From Culex pipiens pallens (taxonomy: Eukaryota; Arthropoda; Insecta; Diptera; Culicidae): a stretch of DNA of 64,000 bases. Each line of letters opens with the position of its first letter. Position 1 is the first letter of the stretch. Both the position numbers and the translations under genes were made by a program. Where the stretch lies: positions 118,455,225-118,519,224 of the forward strand of contig NC_068937.1 of NCBI RefSeq assembly GCF_016801865.2, written 5' to 3'. The notes beneath the pieces are model-generated. The model was not told the origin of the DNA and searched no databases. It was given only the letters and a program-made list of their open reading frames with translations. Shown here piece after piece: positions 11,405 through 23,081 of this stretch.

Positions 11405-11510
11405 CAAAAGGTTCACTTTGGTGAAAATTCTGTGTCCCACCACAAGAAAAATAACTAAACCTGAGACCGTTGTAGATGATGATTACTTATCGAAAGATTT
11501 CACAGTGATG
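11405..11510 (+). CDS. Candidate internal coding exon, function unknown
   Basis: The acceptor CTATTTGCAG ends at 11,404 and a consensus donor GTAAGTGA starts at 11,511. One frame is open throughout: one leading base, then 35 codons beginning KRFTLVKILCPTTRKITK and ending with an acidic DDDYLSKDFTVM. The other two frames contain stops. The exon is clearly less AT-rich than both flanks. It would begin in phase 2 and end in phase 0. I do not recognise the family. Upstream donors near 10,867 and 10,987 do not give the right phase, so its partner is missing or further away. Confidence 0.4.
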
Positions 11511-12289
11511 GTAAGTGAATACAACACTTAATTTTATACAACATAATAAAAATATAAGCTAAAAATTTGGTGAAAATTTTCTGTATTCAAGTAAAACATT
11601 AGTTAAAATATAGCTAGAAATTCAGCCCAGCCTATATCGTTAGATAATCAAAGCAAATATATATCAACACTTACATAAATTATGTCAAATCAAACAATGT
11701 TTTGTTATAAACCACTAATAATTTGCTGCATGCAAAAATATTTCGGTTAATACAACGAAAGAAAAATGTTGAAAAATTGTTGAAAAATATGTCCCAGCCA
11801 GTTTTAAACAGAATATTCCACAATATTTCAGCTAAAAACAAGAATTTTTTAGTTAATTTTCCGAAAAAAATATTCTAGCAGTCGACTGCTAGAATTTTTT
11901 CGGCCATTTAACCAACAAAAATGGCAATTCCAACTTTTTTTTTCAGTTAATTTTAGTTACTGTTGGTCAGCAATTTCGGGTTAACAAAATCAACAATCGA
12001 TTGTTGAAAAAAAGCTGTGTAAAAAATTAACCCAAATTTTAATTAAATTAACCCAGATTTTCTTCGATTTGCCCCGGCCGGTCTCTCCGTGTAGAACTTT
12101 GCAGAACTCAATAAGATCAAATATGTAATTTTTGCGATCAAAAACATTGTTCCAACTTTTTTTTTCGCGTGTAAAAAATCGCCAAAAATTCCGTGGAGGC
12201 AGTATTTAAAAAAAAGGTGGAACGATGTTTTCGGTAACAGGTTTACAGATTTGTTTAAATCAAGTTCTGCAAAATTTTAGGATCATTTA
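11511..12289. other. AT-rich DNA with TTAAC-type repeats
   Basis: Degenerate TTAAC, GTTGAAAAA and AATATT motifs are repeated, and a palindrome containing CTAGCAGTCGACTGCTAG lies near 11,872-11,894. The right end, CCCCGGCCGGTCTCTCCG near 12,072-12,090, resembles the terminus of a CCCGG-type element. Borders cannot be fixed. No gene is seen. Confidence 0.35.
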
Positions 12290-12441
12290 CACTGAAATAA
12301 AAAAAAAGTACAAAATTCCTAAATTCTAGGAATTTTGCCTCCTTTCCCTATTAAGTAATCCAAAAAACCAGATTACTAAATAAGGAAAAGTGGCAAAATT
12401 CCTAGAATTTAGGAATTTGGTATTTTTTTTTTATTTTAGTG
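12290..12441. mobile_element. TA-flanked foldback MITE (152 bp)
   Basis: The element starts CACTGAAATAAAAAAAA and ends with the inverted counterpart, with TA on both sides (12,288-12,289 and 12,442-12,443). The arms continue inward with AATTCCTAAATTCTAGGAAT on each side, so almost the whole element folds back. The TA duplication fits the Tc1/mariner group. It is non-coding. Confidence 0.8.
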
Positions 12442-14190
12442 TAGACATTCTTACAAATCTCTGCAAACAAGACTCGTCCCGATTGGTTGAGTTACGTCCG
12501 AGAACCAACGAGTTGAAGTTGCCGTTCCAACTTTTTTGGGAGGCTTGGGCGTCCGTGTAAGTTGGACATGCGTTGGGCGTTCCAGTGTTAAATTATTTTA
12601 TGGGTCATTCTTAAGCTCGACAATAAAAAAGACGGCGATTTTTTTTTTGTGATTCAATTATCCGTAGTGAAATTTGGCAAAGCCTTCGGATAATCGAATC
12701 TGAACTGTATTAAAATAAATAAACCAAAGAGGCTACATAAAATAATGTTGACGCTTAAACTTTAATACTAATTTAAAGTTGACATCAAAGTCACCGCAAC
12801 AGTTTGCAGATTATCACTGAGTATGGCTTCAGACAGCTAGTTGCAGTGGGTGGCATCGTTTCCGAACTAAACTGTGAGACCCAACTTTTGTAGAGAGCGA
12901 AGTACCTCATACTGTTTCAACTGAAATGCACACAAGAAAGATTGATTAAATAAAAATAACAAAATTGAAAACTGTTTTTTGTAACTATAGAAAAAATGCT
13001 TCTGATTAAACTTTTTTCTTTTAAGTGTACACAAATTACAATTAAATATTTGGAACTATTATTTGACCAGTACAAAAAAAAATCTATCCACTATGTAGTG
13101 GTGTCGTTGACCAAACAATGACGCGAATAATTAACAAAAACGGAGGCGATTAAAGTTTTTTAATTTGAAAGCTTAACCACCCTCACATGGCGAGCTACCC
13201 GCAAGTGTGCCCCCCTTGAATGTGAACAAGCCGAGCCGAGCCTTAACTTAAGTCAGCGTCCACTCGTCTGGCCGTTGTGCATTTCCATTTTCCCTGACTC
13301 CGCTCGCGCTACTGCCTGGACAACCCGCGGTTGGACGCAATTAAAAAAGTATAAACAAACTAAATGAAAGTGATTAGTGTCTAAATGGTCCACGTCCACG
13401 GCTGCCGCCCGTGGAGAGATTTCAAGATGGAGGTTGCACGACGGGAGCCGCTTGGCCTTGCATAATCAAAATCAACAGCTGTTTGTTCCCGAACAACTTC
13501 CGGACTTTGTGTGCTCACTCGTGAGGAATCCAAAGTGGTCTCGGGGGAAACCGTTGATCCGCTGGATTGGCCACTACGGAGCGATGAAAATGCGAAGTGA
13601 GAGACAACGGCCGTCCGTCGGCAACGGTGGCGACATCTACGTGCGAACAACAATCGTTTACATAATGACACCTGGCTAGCAAATGGATTTCCTGTGGCAC
13701 AATCGAACCCAGCTGTCATTATGACATCGCACTAATTTTTTTTCTACCTCCCTGCGATCGATCGACCGTTCGATGGGACAAAAGTGGCCCCGGTTGTAGT
13801 AAAAGACCCATTAGTCGCCTTTATAGCTTCCCTATCGGGAGATATCAATCTCGGACGCACTGCCACCGCGGCCACTGAGCTGTTGTCACTGTTGACTCTG
13901 CGCGGGGACCCCAGAGCATGTGTATTTCGCCGCTTTACCGGGGTGTTTAATTGCTGGCCCTTGTTTCCGGACGGGTCGTCTACGGACAGGTCTCAATCCG
14001 TTCGATGGTGCGCGTTGTTGGTTTTTCAGTGTGACATCTGGAGACCCAGGCACCCCATGGTAGAACCAGTGAAAGCGATGCGATGGTTCCTACTGGTTTT
14101 GGATTTACATAATTTTCAATGCAGTGATTTCATGGGATGATGTAATATCATAATTAAAACAAATTTTAGAAATAAAGATTACATCAAATA
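12442..14190. other. Unique block, GC-richer from 13.15 to 14.1 kb
   Basis: The first 700 bases are AT-rich with no feature. From about 13,150 to 14,100 the composition is near balanced and long frames are open on both strands (for example 13,381-13,719 minus and 13,784-14,140 plus). These overlap, show no domain and have no splice support, so I attribute them to composition. The block could be exon, UTR or regulatory sequence of a neighbouring gene. Confidence 0.3.
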
Positions 14191-14570
14191 CAGTACTTGT
14201 TCGGTAAGTGGGCAATGTTTAACTTTGCTGCTTTTTAACTGGGCGCTCGATAACTGAGTCGTAGCCCAGTTAAAAAGCAAACAAACGTCAAAAAACCAAA
14301 ACAAACCGAAATTATCGAGGGGTTTATGGATGCAAAAGTCATGTTCAATAAATGAAAAATACTTTTTTTCAAACTTTTATTAAATGTCAAGTCACAATTG
14401 AAGAAATACGAAAAGTAAGCAATGTAAACCAATTTTAGTAACTTTTTTTTTGTTTCATTAGGAAAATATTATGCATTGGTGGTCCCCTCGGAATTTTCTG
14501 GTCAGCCTAGTTAGCGAGCATCATTCGGTGACTGGACTACGTTGTCAGCCCAGTTAACGAACAAGTACTG
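14191..14570. mobile_element. pogo-like MITE, TA duplication
   Basis: The left end CAGTACTTGTTCGGTAAGTG and the right end (reverse complement CAGTACTTGTTCGTTAACTG) are inverted, flanked by TA at 14,189-14,190 and 14,571-14,572. CAG-initial termini with CGNTAAC-type subterminal motifs are typical of pogo elements, and internal copies of TTTAACTGGGC strengthen this. At 380 bp it is non-autonomous. No transposase fragment is seen. Confidence 0.8.
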
Positions 14571-14614
14571 TAATGCCTTGCATGCTTTAGAAACATTTTT
14601 TGAAGGAATGACCC

Positions 14615-14698
14615 ATATCGTCGCTTGTATGATATCTTGTGACACGTCCTATCTTTTTAAAGCAGGCGTGTCACAAGATAGCACACAAGTGACGATAT
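14615..14698. repeat. Hairpin-forming palindrome
   Basis: ATATCGTCGCTTGT and the downstream ACAAGTGACGATAT, and TATCTTGTGACACG and CGTGTCACAAGATA, pair across a loop of about 18 bp. The ATCTTGTGACACG core resembles the CTATCTTGTCG ends of repeat family A. It may be a tiny derivative of that family. Confidence 0.6.
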
Positions 14699-14715
14699 GC
14701 ATTTTGACAGTAAAA

Positions 14716-14907
14716 CTCTGCCGCTCGAAGCTAGTCCGATCCAAATGTAATTTTGTCAATTTTTAGGTGACCAATAAAATTTGGTACTTTGTTCTAGAAA
14801 ACCGGAGAAAATCCACTTTTTCGTGAAATACTAACACGTAGCCTTATGGGCGGAAAAATTTGACATGGGTTTCTCTCGGCTTGCTTTTTCTACATATGGG
14901 ACACTGT
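14716..14907 (-). mobile_element. MITE of the ACTGCCGCTC family, copy 1
   Basis: The left end carries TGCCGCTCGAAGCTAGTCCG. The interior has TTCTAGAAAACCGGAGAAAA and the right end CGGCTTGCTTTTTCTACATA. The same landmarks occur in inverse order at 60,030-60,278. The right terminus here is shortened. It is non-coding. Confidence 0.55.
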
Positions 14908-15297
14908 AAAATAAATTGGTTATTTTTAATTTCACTCTTTGTCACTAAAACTTGATTTGAAAAAAAAACACTATTTCTATTTTTTTTCATTTTCTAATAT
15001 GTTTTAGGGGACCGAAAATGCCAACTTTTCAGAAATTTTCAGAATGGGCAAAAAGTCTTCTACCGAGTTATGAATTTTTGAATCAATACTGATTTTTTTT
15101 CAAAAAATCGAAATACTTAAGTCACAAAAAATTTTCAACTTTAATTTTCGATGTAAAATCGAATTTGCAATCAAAAACTACTGTGATGAAATTTTTATAA
15201 AGTGCACCGTTTTCAAGTTATAGCCATTTTTAGGTAACTAGTCACAGTTTTTCATTATTTTTTAAGCACATGTTTCCACTCTTGAAAAAAATATTTT
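14908..15297. other. AT-rich non-coding DNA
   Basis: Nothing is recognised apart from generic mosquito-repeat texture, including a tract near 15,195 (GTGCACCGTTTTCAAGTTATAG) that resembles the sequence left of repeat family A at 1,320. Confidence 0.35.
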
Positions 15298-15735
15298 TTT
15301 TGCAATTCCGTCGTGAAACTACTTACTTTTCCTGTCATTCTTGAACGACGAAATAGCCTACTTTTCTGTACCAAAAATAACAGAATCGAATAGCAACACT
15401 TTTCAAAATAAATGCTTTAAAGTTCTACTTTTCAGCACACTAATGGGTGCTGAAAAGTTGAACTTTTCAGCACTTGTTTCGAAAATTAACACTCTTCAAC
15501 ATTTTTTCGATTTAAAAGATTTATTGACAAAATACATGAAAATTTGACACAAAATTTCACTCAGTGTGTGTTTTTATGGAATTACAAAAAATGTTGTATG
15601 GAACTCGTTGCGAAACTTGATTTTTTCAGCACTCTTTGTATTTATCCAACTCGGTGAACCTCGTTGGATAAATGTACGACTCGTGCTGAAAAAATCCTCT
15701 TTTTGCAACTTGTTGCATAAACTACTATTGAACGG
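15298..15735 (-). repeat. Dispersed repeat family C, intact empty-site copy
   Basis: In reverse complement this matches 57,400-57,463 joined to 58,511-58,880. It runs without interruption through AGTTTATGCAACAAGTTGCA and on to the AAAAAGAGGATTTTTTCAGC tract. It therefore shows the target site of the retroposon at 57,464-58,510 before insertion. Other landmarks are TCCAACTCGGTGAACCTCG and several GTGCTGAAAAGT motifs. It is non-coding. Confidence 0.7.
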
Positions 15736-16565
15736 CTGAGAAAATTTCTCTATATTTTGCATTTATATGACTTTTGTTGATACGACCCTTTGTTGCTGAG
15801 ATATTGCCATGTTTTAAAACAGGAAAGTTGATGTTTTCTAAGTCTCACCCAAACAACCCACCATTTTCTATTGTCGGTATCTCAGCAACTAATGGTCCGA
15901 TTTTCAATGTTAAAATATGCAACTTCGGGAAATTTTTCGATCTTTTCGAAAACAATATATACAAAATTTTCAAATCAAGACTAACATTTCAAAAGGGCGT
16001 AACATTGAATGTTTGTCAGTTTACTTTGGTCTGAATAGGGTTGCCATTAGAGCGTCCAATTTCCCATCCCGGGAAAAGATTCCCGGGAATTCCCGGGATT
16101 TCCCGAAAAATAATATTTCCGTACAAATTTCCCGGGAATTCCCGAAATCTAAGCGGAAGTATACATTTTCCTTACTTTTTAGTCTCAATTTTTGAAAATT
16201 AAAAAAAAAAATAATAATGACAAAACCTAACTTAATTTAAGTTATTTTATTCTACTGCGTATATTGAACTAATAAGAATTTATTGTAAAAATGGGGTAAA
16301 AATGATAGGATTTCATTCTGTTTTATATTTTTTTCCTACTGGTAAGGTTTGTATCAAGATTATTATTTTGTAAAACATGTACTGGGGTAGGCCACACTGC
16401 ACTATTGTTGGAAGGAAAAAAATGTTTTTCAATAGTTTTTGAAAAAGAGTGGCGTTGAAAATTGTATATAGCAATTTAATTTAATTAGTTTATAAGCTTT
16501 TTAATACATATAAATTTTAGGTGAAATTGATAAAAAGACAAAATTTGCCTAAAAATCTTCCTTTG
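15736..16565. other. Non-coding with TTCCCGGGAA motifs
   Basis: From 16,055 to 16,150 palindromic TTCCCGGGAA-type motifs recur several times (CATCCCGGGAAAAG, TTCCCGGGAATTCCCGGGAT, TTTCCCGGGAATTCCCG). Such clusters mark ends of certain hAT-type repeats, but no second end is found. The remainder is AT-rich without features. Confidence 0.35.
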
Positions 16566-17715
16566 CAGCAATTCCATCTGAAAAGAGCCTAAACCGAAAA
16601 AAAAGTTCTCCAATCGGGTTCAAAAATTTTCTGGGGTTTCCTCGGCTAAAATAATTAGACCCGTATTTTTTTGTTTGGCCATCAGGGTGACCTACATCAT
16701 GCTAGTGGTTCGAAAAATGGCAATTTTCGTCATTTTTCGCAAAAACCACTTTTTTCAAAAAATCATATCTCCGCGCCATTTCATCCGATTTAAGCTGTCT
16801 TAGACGCAAAAGAAAGGTGATGAGTTGGGCTATTTGAGAAAAACAGTAAAAAGTTCCAAAAATCTAGCTTAACTATTGAAAAAGTCGTTTGAAAACTTAA
16901 AATGGCGTTTTGACCGTGTCTGGACCAAAGAGCCTAGGTCTGAAAATATTTTTATTGGATTCCTCGGAAAATTTCACATGACATTTAAAAAAATTGGCGA
17001 TTTCGAACCGTACGTTTCCGAGATATGATTTTTTGAAAATAAAAACTACGACGGCAAAAAATCAACTTTTTTCACTAAAACTGCGATAACTTAAAAAATT
17101 CAGCAATGACCTATACATGTCTGGGTATCAAAATTTTCGGAATTGAAAGACGCAACCCAGACATGTATAGGTCATCGCTGAAATTTTTAAGTTATCGCAG
17201 TTTTAGTGAAAAAAGTTGATTTTTGCCGATTTCGTCATATTCCTGTTTCTGCGCGTGGCGCGTCGAAAAACTCAGTTTTTATTTTCAAAAAATCATATCT
17301 TGGAAACGCACGGTTCGAAATCGTCAATTTTTTGAAATGCCATGTGGAATTTTCCGAGGAATCCAATAAAAATATTTTCAGACATAAGCTCTTTGGTCCA
17401 GATACGGCCAAAACGCTATTTTATGTTTTCATACGACTTTTTCTAGCTTAAGCTAGATTTTTGGAACTTCTTACTATTTTTCTCAAATAGCCAAACTCAT
17501 CACCTTTCTTTTGCGTCTAAGACAACTAAAATCGAATGGAATGGCGCGGAGATATGATTTTTGCGAAAAATGACGAAAATTGCCATTTTTCGAACCACCC
17601 TAGCCAGATGATGGCCAAACAAAAAAAATACTGGTCTAATTATTTTGGCAGAGGAACCCCCAGAAAAAATTGAGAACTTTTTTTCGGTTTAGGCTCTATT
17701 CAAATGGAATTGCTG
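16566..17715. mobile_element. Long-armed foldback element, copy 1 (1,150 bp)
   Basis: The element begins CAGCAATTCCATCTGAAAAG and ends with the inverse of CAGCAATTCCATTTGAATAG. It is flanked by TTTG on both sides (16,562-16,565 and 17,716-17,719). The two arms are each about 550 bp and pair almost throughout around a centre near 17,130, where ACATGTCTGGGTATCAAAAT meets its complement. A second copy lies at 50,287-51,418 with a TATA duplication. CAG termini with 4-bp duplications do not match a superfamily I can name with confidence. No transposase is encoded. Confidence 0.85.
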
Positions 17716-17905
17716 TTTGATTATAGGCTAGTTTTGGAGACTCATCAGGCCGGAAAGGGTTAAAGAAGATTAAGTATAAGATGTAATATTTTTATGTCTT
17801 CGTCAAAGTTGATTAAATTAGAATGGTTAAATCTTTCTAAAAGTTGAACATAGGACCTAATCGGTTTATGGGTAGCTTACAAAATTACAGAATAGTAGAA
17901 AGGTA

Positions 17906-20014
17906 CCCAAGTAACAATTTTAGTTTTGTTGTAGTTTTGAAGAGGTTGTACAGAATACTTCGTAAAATGTATGAGAGATGCTTTTTAGTCCCACATGCTG
18001 AGTTAAATACGAGTTAAATAAGCAATAAAGCCAAAATGGACTATTTTAGGAGGTTAGCCAGAGCAAAAATGAAGAGTTTCATGAGACAGAATAATTTTAT
18101 TGTATGCTTTGTTGATGCTTTAAAGAGCTCTACAAGATACGAATAATGCTGTCTAGCTGGGAAATAAGTTTTGTTGTAGCCTGAAAGAATTCTTAAATTC
18201 TTATAACAGAACAAAATGCATTTTCAATTACTCTGCAAGGAAACCAAAAGCCTGTATCGTAGACTGAAAAGCATGCATAATTATTTTATCGAAGGCAATA
18301 ATTCTTCTTCTAAATGGAATCAGAAAATACTTTTGGTCGACAATAATTCACAAGTCAATAATATTAAAGCCATAAATATCAGTGATCAAATCACTCATGT
18401 AATGCACTGTAACGGTAATGCCGAAAAAATCATCGAACATTTTTATGAGAAAGTTCGAAAAAATGGTACGCGCCTTCTCAAATCATTTGAAAATGTTTGT
18501 TATTTTACCTAAAAAAATAATTTAAGCAAGGTCATTGCTCAAGAATTCAACATGGACGCTTTTCAGTAACATTATTCTTTAGGCAATATGGCGAAATTTA
18601 TTAAATATACTTATTCTTGCTTGAAACTGTTTTAAATTCATTTCTTCTTTAAATGCTCTTTCTCAAAACTGACTAGGAATGACTTGTTTTAAGAGTGATT
18701 TATTAAGGTTTCAGTCAGGATAATGTAGCTTTCTACTGGTTTTATTCAAGATTCAATCGCCTAAGCCCTACGGTTAGCGCTTGCCTGTCATTGATTACTG
18801 CAAAACGATCCGACTAGAGAAATCGCCAAAATTTCACAACAATTCAATAAAAAACAACAGCGTTTGTTCGTTTTAATGGTGTTTTTATTACATAATATAC
18901 ACTAACCAAGCCACTTTATATACAATTCATTGTAAACACTATTACCATCACAGGTTGATAAGCGCTGCACTGTCCTGAAGAATAGCTTATTTTCACCTTT
19001 TCATGTTGTAGTTGATTATACCTTTGATCCCACCTGTACAACATACACTGGACAAATAATATTACTTTTTAAACGTTTAAATGATCTGTGAAACAAAAAT
19101 CTTAACTGAAATTTAAAAAAACTCAGCTTAACTCACTCAAACAGCACCAGCAAATTGCAAATGACAGCGCGTAGCAATACACGGCATAAAATCTGGATGG
19201 TTTTGTATAAGAAAACTTGCAGAATTCAAAGTTTTATCAATTTCTTTTTGAAAACCATTAGCACTTTAAACTGTTCTGATCAAGTCTTGAAGGTTTTCAT
19301 TAAAAAGTCTGCGAAACACTCTAAAAAACAAAATGTGTAAAACGCCATGTTACGATATTATAAATTGCGAAAAAAAAACATAATTATGTAACTAACAGGA
19401 TATCGATGCCAAATAAAATTACTATTAATTTCATAAAAATAATAATAAGCAACAACTGCACAGGCGCCATTTCTGCAATAAACGAAATAAAATTCTGGAA
19501 ATAAATCGGCAATTCGGTAAATCGGTAATCATTTCGTAGAAAAAAAACACAACCAAAACCACCAATTTATTCTTTTTATTATTCTCAGCACACTTTTTTA
19601 AACTTTTCGTTAAGAGATCACTTGTAACTGCACTTAAAAGCTGGATCAAAACAATTCGTCTCCTAGCACTGTGTTTCTCGTTCAACAACTGAATAAATTG
19701 AAGTGACAGTTCAAATCCAACAAGATTGGTCAAATTCCTTATGAAGACGAAAAAGGTTTATTGCAGACTTCGTCAAGATATTCAAGCTTCGCCATGTATT
19801 CTTCAGGAAATCTCGAAGTGTAACTAGAAAACTGAATAAAAACTTCTAAGTAGAATTCCTAGTCAAGTCTGGAAGAAACCTTGAAAGTATGTTGAAGGTT
19901 ACGCTAGATGAAAACTTGTTGGCTTTGATAAAAGTTTTTATAAAACATTGTTGCATCCAATAAAACTGTTTTAAAACCATATAAGAATATACAGCATTTG
20001 AATTGTCACTTGGG
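17906..20014. mobile_element. TIR element, 2.1 kb, TA flanks
   Basis: The left end CCCAAGTAACAATT and the right end AATTGTCACTTGGG are inverted with one mismatch, and TA flanks both (17,904-17,905 and 20,015-20,016). The interior is AT-rich. It has one 98-codon frame (18,216-18,512, plus), starting MHFQLLCKETKSLYRRL, with no recognised domain. No transposase motif is visible. The short TIR makes this less certain than the other elements. Confidence 0.5.
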
Positions 20015-22784
20015 TAATTAACAAAATTATCTCACCAAAACAAACAATTAAATATTACAAACACGCCATTACGGACCATAAAATATGACTAACAAAATGA
20101 GCCAAACCTAATCGATCGTTTCCATCGATTTGCAACACCACTCGTTTCGGAAACTCATAATTTGCACAAGTGTGCAAAAAAAAAAAACTAAATTCGGCGC
20201 ACGAAACCAGAGCAAGAGAATCACGCGCGAAAAACTCGACCAAAGCACACGGACACGTAACCTCCGGTCCGGTTCACTAAATTAGCAACCGGTGGCCGTG
20301 GCCAAATGAAAACGAAACTGCAACCGAGGTGAGCAGCTATACGAGCAAAAAAGTATCGATTGCCATTGGCACGAATTTGGTCGAGAGGAAGGTCCCTTCC
20401 CTGGGAGGGGGTCAGTGACGTAAGATTGACTACTGACCAGCATCTCTTGACCGGGGGCATCTTGTGGGAAACGGCAAAGAAAAGTGTGAAAATCAGAGTG
20501 GGAAGGGTAGCAAAAAAAGTGGCACGAAAAATGATGGTAATAATGGATGTGGTCAATGGATGGGGAAGAGAAGAATTGATGTTCTGAAGAGGGAAACACG
20601 AGCAACAGGAGAAAAAACCCATTCATAAGATACATCGAGTAGAGAATTGGTAAGCACTCATTTTAGGATGGAGGAGAATGATACATATCTGTTAAAGTTA
20701 AGAATAGCTTTAAAACATATCAAAAATAGTATAAAAAATAGTAATTTTCCTGCGGGGGGAAGCAATTTATGTGAGGAAGTACGACTTGTTATGCTTGACC
20801 GTCGCAAGCATAATTAATAGCAAACGAATTTTATGTACATTTTTAACAGCGATGAAAGCAATGAACCAAAGTAATAGACTGCGTGGCATCGTTGGCATGT
20901 TTGGCCTAAGTTAACGACTTATCTACCTGCTGATGACGGTAATGGTTATAATTAGTAGTAGGAAGGTTGATATTTCAATTAGAAACTGTCACAGCCATCT
21001 GTTTTTCAGTTGCCACCGCAAGCTGGTGCCTTTCATTTTATAACAATTTTGTAATACATGACACGGTAAACTGCTGAGTCCCAACGAAAACTTTCAAAGT
21101 AACTTTTTCAAAATCCATCCCACTCCAGCGAAACTTATTTGAGGATACCATGGAGATTTCCCCTTGTCACCTTAAAAAAGTAGAGTATCAGTATTTCTCG
21201 TCTTCAATATATGATTTTCTTGTCCCTGTCGTAGAGATGGGAGCGGCCGGGGTTTCAATCGAGCAACAAGATGCAAGAACAAGGTTGGAATGAATTTAAA
21301 ATAATTTTGGCAAAAAACGAGACTTAAACAATCACAAGTATTGTAAAACTGTTGTTGATAATAATCTGGTAGTTTTTGTTATTTTCGTGCTTGTTTTGTA
21401 CAAGAAAAGAAAAACTACTAGTTTTTTAACCTTAAATTTCAATGACTTTGGGTGTTTGAATTTCTCTCAAAATATGTCATTTCTCTATGTAGGTCCATAC
21501 TGTCATGGTGCTGAGAATCTGGTTCAGGTGGAATTGGTTTTGTTCCCAATTATCAAATCATAGGAAATCCGTTCCAGTCTAGTCTGCAATCCTCGAAAAT
21601 CAACGTCTCCAAGTGAAGCAAATTTGATTTTACATCTAAAAATAAACTCTTATTTTTCATAATATAAAAAATTTCGACGGTTTTGTTCGAACGCGAATCA
21701 GTTCAATACGGAACGTCGGATCGAGGTGCTCTTTGTTGCGTTGGGTTCGTATAAGCCCAAGGAAGGTTCTTACGCCAAAAAGTTACAACTTTGGCCACTC
21801 TGGAACCGATTCCGGAAAATCTGCAGATTGTATGGGAAAAGTCACGTAAAATCAGCCCGGGAACATGTTGACAGCTCCCATACAAACTGAGCGTACCCCG
21901 TTTTGTAGGCTCAGTGGGCCTAAGATGGCGGCCTTCGATATTATCTAGCCAAACTTTTGAAAATGGCGAATAGTTTAAATAAATATAGTTTTTGCCTTGT
22001 TTTGGTTTTAAACGACAAAATAACGTTCTGGAATCATTTTCTTTAAAAATATGTTTAGAGATACGCCACGTTCAAATATTAGTCTAGAACAGTTGAAGTG
22101 ACGTGCCGCAAAAGCCGTGAATACGCGCAACTCACGAAAACTGTCATCTTAGGGTCATCTTGATCAAAGGAGGCTGAATTAGCAAACAAGCCAGAAACGT
22201 CAACAAACGAAAAAAAGGCAGGACGAAGTTTGCCGGGTAAGGCTTGTTTTTCATAAAAAATCAAGATTAAAAAATGGATTTAAAAAAATGGCTTTGAACT
22301 TTGAACAACTTTAGCCGAGTTTTTCCGTGCATACGAAACGGGTCGGTTTGTTGTTTAGTGCTTTTTATTTCGATTCGATTTTTTCAATGTTTTCGAGACA
22401 TTGCAGTCTTATTTTAGTGTTAAAAATTGAGTTTGTGATTCATACTTTATGAATCAAGTGAAGTTTTTGCCCAGTATTACGATTAATCCTCAGATGTTTT
22501 TTGGTGAATGTTTTCATTTTGATTTTCATTCTTTTGATATTCGATGCGGCGGCGTTTCAGTTTCCCTCGTTCCGAATAAATTTTTTTCAATGGGCATGAG
22601 TTGCACAGAAGTTTTTGTCGTAAGTTGAAGCGACGCGATCTTGTTTCGGTACTGGGGGTCGCTATTATTTTTTTGTGAAATCCGATACGTTGAATGTTTT
22701 GCAATCAATAGAAAAGCGTGAGAAATGACGAAGCTTAGTGGGTCACTGTTGAGCTAATTTTTCGGTGGTGCAACATAGTGACTG
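20015..22784. other. Unique block; possible first exon near 20.3 kb
   Basis: From 20,050 to 20,640 composition is balanced. On the plus strand a short ATG frame at 20,306 (MKTKLQP) runs into a consensus donor, GAGGTGAGC, at 20,329, which would suit a 5' exon, but no acceptor partner is found. Long minus frames at 20,221-20,635 look compositional. From 21,640 to 22,300 the sequence has the texture of an old dispersed repeat, with a GCCTAAGATGGCGGCC motif at 21,918. AACTTTGAACAACTTTAGCC recurs at about 22,295 and 22,833. Confidence 0.3.
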
Positions 22785-22832
22785 ACAGACTGGCTGCGTT
22801 TGTGTTAGATTAGTTTAGTTTAGATTAGATTT
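22785..22832 (+). mobile_element. 3' end of a retroposon with TTAGA tail
   Basis: GGCTGCGTTTGTGTTAGATT runs into repeats of TTAGA/TTTAG. The same junction in reverse complement ends the retroposon remnant at 47,743-48,012 (GGCTGCGCTAGGGTTTGAC followed by TAGATTAGATTAGATT). This indicates two insertions of one non-LTR or SINE family in opposite orientations. The body upstream of 22,785 is not delimited. Confidence 0.45.
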
Positions 22833-22999
22833 GAACTTTGAACAACTTTAGCCATAATTCAAAAGATGGCATTTTTTGTTATCGAAACATAATTAAAAAT
22901 TATATGAATGACAGTCAATAGCGAAGCTTTTGACGGAGAGTCAAAAATGTTTTGCGAAATAAATACTTTTAAATAGTAAAAAAAGAAACTTCATCTCAC

Positions 23000-23081
23000 C
23001 TGAGAATAACAAGTGTTCCGCTCGGACGAACCCTACGATCAGCAGCAGAATGGTCATGCACATGTTGTATTCATTTTGCAT
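23000..23081 (-). CDS. First coding exon with signal peptide, gene unknown
   Basis: An ATG at 23,081 (minus) begins MQNEYNMCMTILLLIVGF, continues VRAEHLLFS, and leaves one base before a consensus donor CAG/GTGAGA (intron from 22,999). The core TILLLIVGF is a hydrophobic segment, and VRA before EH fits a signal-peptidase site, so the product is probably secreted or a type I membrane protein. A second in-frame ATG at 23,063 would also leave a good signal peptide. The frame stays open upstream to about 23,204 without another ATG, which suits a 5' UTR. The next exon must begin with two bases that complete a codon, and I could not find it, so the first intron is long or leaves the window on the left. 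The family is not recognised. Confidence 0.6.

Noticed and set aside
13381..14140. Frames of 100-118 codons on both strands
   Set aside because: They overlap in a GC-richer block where open frames are expected, and no domain is recognised.
15341..15547. 68-codon frame and similar frames in family C copies
   Set aside because: The sequence is a dispersed repeat with copies lacking the frame.
18216..18512. 98-codon plus-strand frame
   Set aside because: It lies inside a TIR element and shows no transposase or other known motif. Mentioned under that element only.
20221..20635. Minus-strand frames of 117-133 codons, one with a signal-like start
   Set aside because: Two overlapping frames are open at once, peptides are low in charge and rich in F/S/H from pyrimidine-rich DNA, and no splice or domain support exists.
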